Positions 45,023 to 45,082 of a DNA stretch of 45,082 nucleotides are shown one piece after another; the first letter of the stretch is position 1; each line of letters begins with the position of its first letter. Below the pieces are notes generated by a model, which worked only from the letters and a program-made list of their open reading frames with translations, was not told the origin of the DNA and made no database searches. The translations under genes and the position numbers were made by a program. Source of the stretch: Comamonas sp. SCN 67-35 (GTDB taxonomy: Bacteria; Pseudomonadota; Gammaproteobacteria; Burkholderiales; Burkholderiaceae_C); contig MEFV01000022.1 of assembly GCA_001725255.1 (NCBI GenBank), positions 1-45,082 of the forward strand, written 5' to 3'.

Positions 45023-45082
45023 GTCCCAGCTTTCGGTCGGCATCCTGTCGAGTGAACTTCCACTCGATTGTGCATCGCTGCG

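Overview
This window reads as a chromosome segment of a high-GC betaproteobacterium of the family Comamonadaceae (Acidovorax/Diaphorobacter/Alicycliphilus-like). The basis is the gene neighbourhood purD-hemF-rsfS-rlmH-maf-rng, GC-rich codon use, protein similarity recognised by eye, and short intergenic repeats of a kind I associate with this family. No species can be assigned from the sequence alone. A cytochrome cd1 nitrite reductase (nirS) and a sulfide-dehydrogenase-type flavoprotein suggest a facultatively anaerobic, metabolically flexible organism.

Positions 1-37,030 are core chromosome. In order: a circularly permuted GTPase (rbgA/ylqF); a thiamine-diphosphate enzyme; a Tat-exported FccB-like flavoprotein with a Tat-exported Rieske protein, preceded by a perfect ATATTC-N8-GAATAT palindrome that looks like a persulfide-sensor (BigR/SqrR) operator; pepA; the LPS export permeases lptF and lptG; a CysB-type regulator; a methionine-type aminotransferase; rng; a secreted beta-propeller-like protein; maf; a sulfonate/nitrate-type ABC importer; rlmH; rsfS with a histone-H1-like tail; hemF; purD; yebC; a HerA-like ATPase; a threonine-dehydratase-like enzyme; upp; a small flavin-barrel protein; a Fur-box-preceded ferrous-iron uptake operon (cupredoxin, FTR1 permease, outer-membrane protein); nirS without its haem d1 genes; a haem-type TonB receptor; rnhA; a methyltransferase; gloB; mltD; and an alpha/beta hydrolase.

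A mobile element begins at about 37,038. Its left end is a 48-nt copy of the 3' end of a tRNA-His gene (CCA, T arm, GTG anticodon) without the 5' half, so the intact tRNA should lie at the far end beyond the window. Inward come a tyrosine integrase, a translationally coupled protein with an ADP-ribosyltransferase-like R-S-ExE pattern, a HigBA-type toxin-antitoxin pair, two unknown proteins, an IS3-family insertion (41,367-42,652), an AlpA/MerR-like DNA-binding protein, a frameshifted winged-helix-like gene, and a primase-helicase fusion that appears cut short near the right edge.

The most interesting part is 40,259-40,357: a three-way-junction RNA resembling phage P1/P7 C4 antisense RNA, with a 9-nt loop that can pair at 8 of 9 positions with the Shine-Dalgarno region of the next gene, which starts with TTG. 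With the toxin-antitoxin pair and the coupled ADP-ribosyltransferase-like protein, this suggests an element with phage-like immunity or antirepressor control and its own cargo. All functional statements rest on motif reading; no database search was run.
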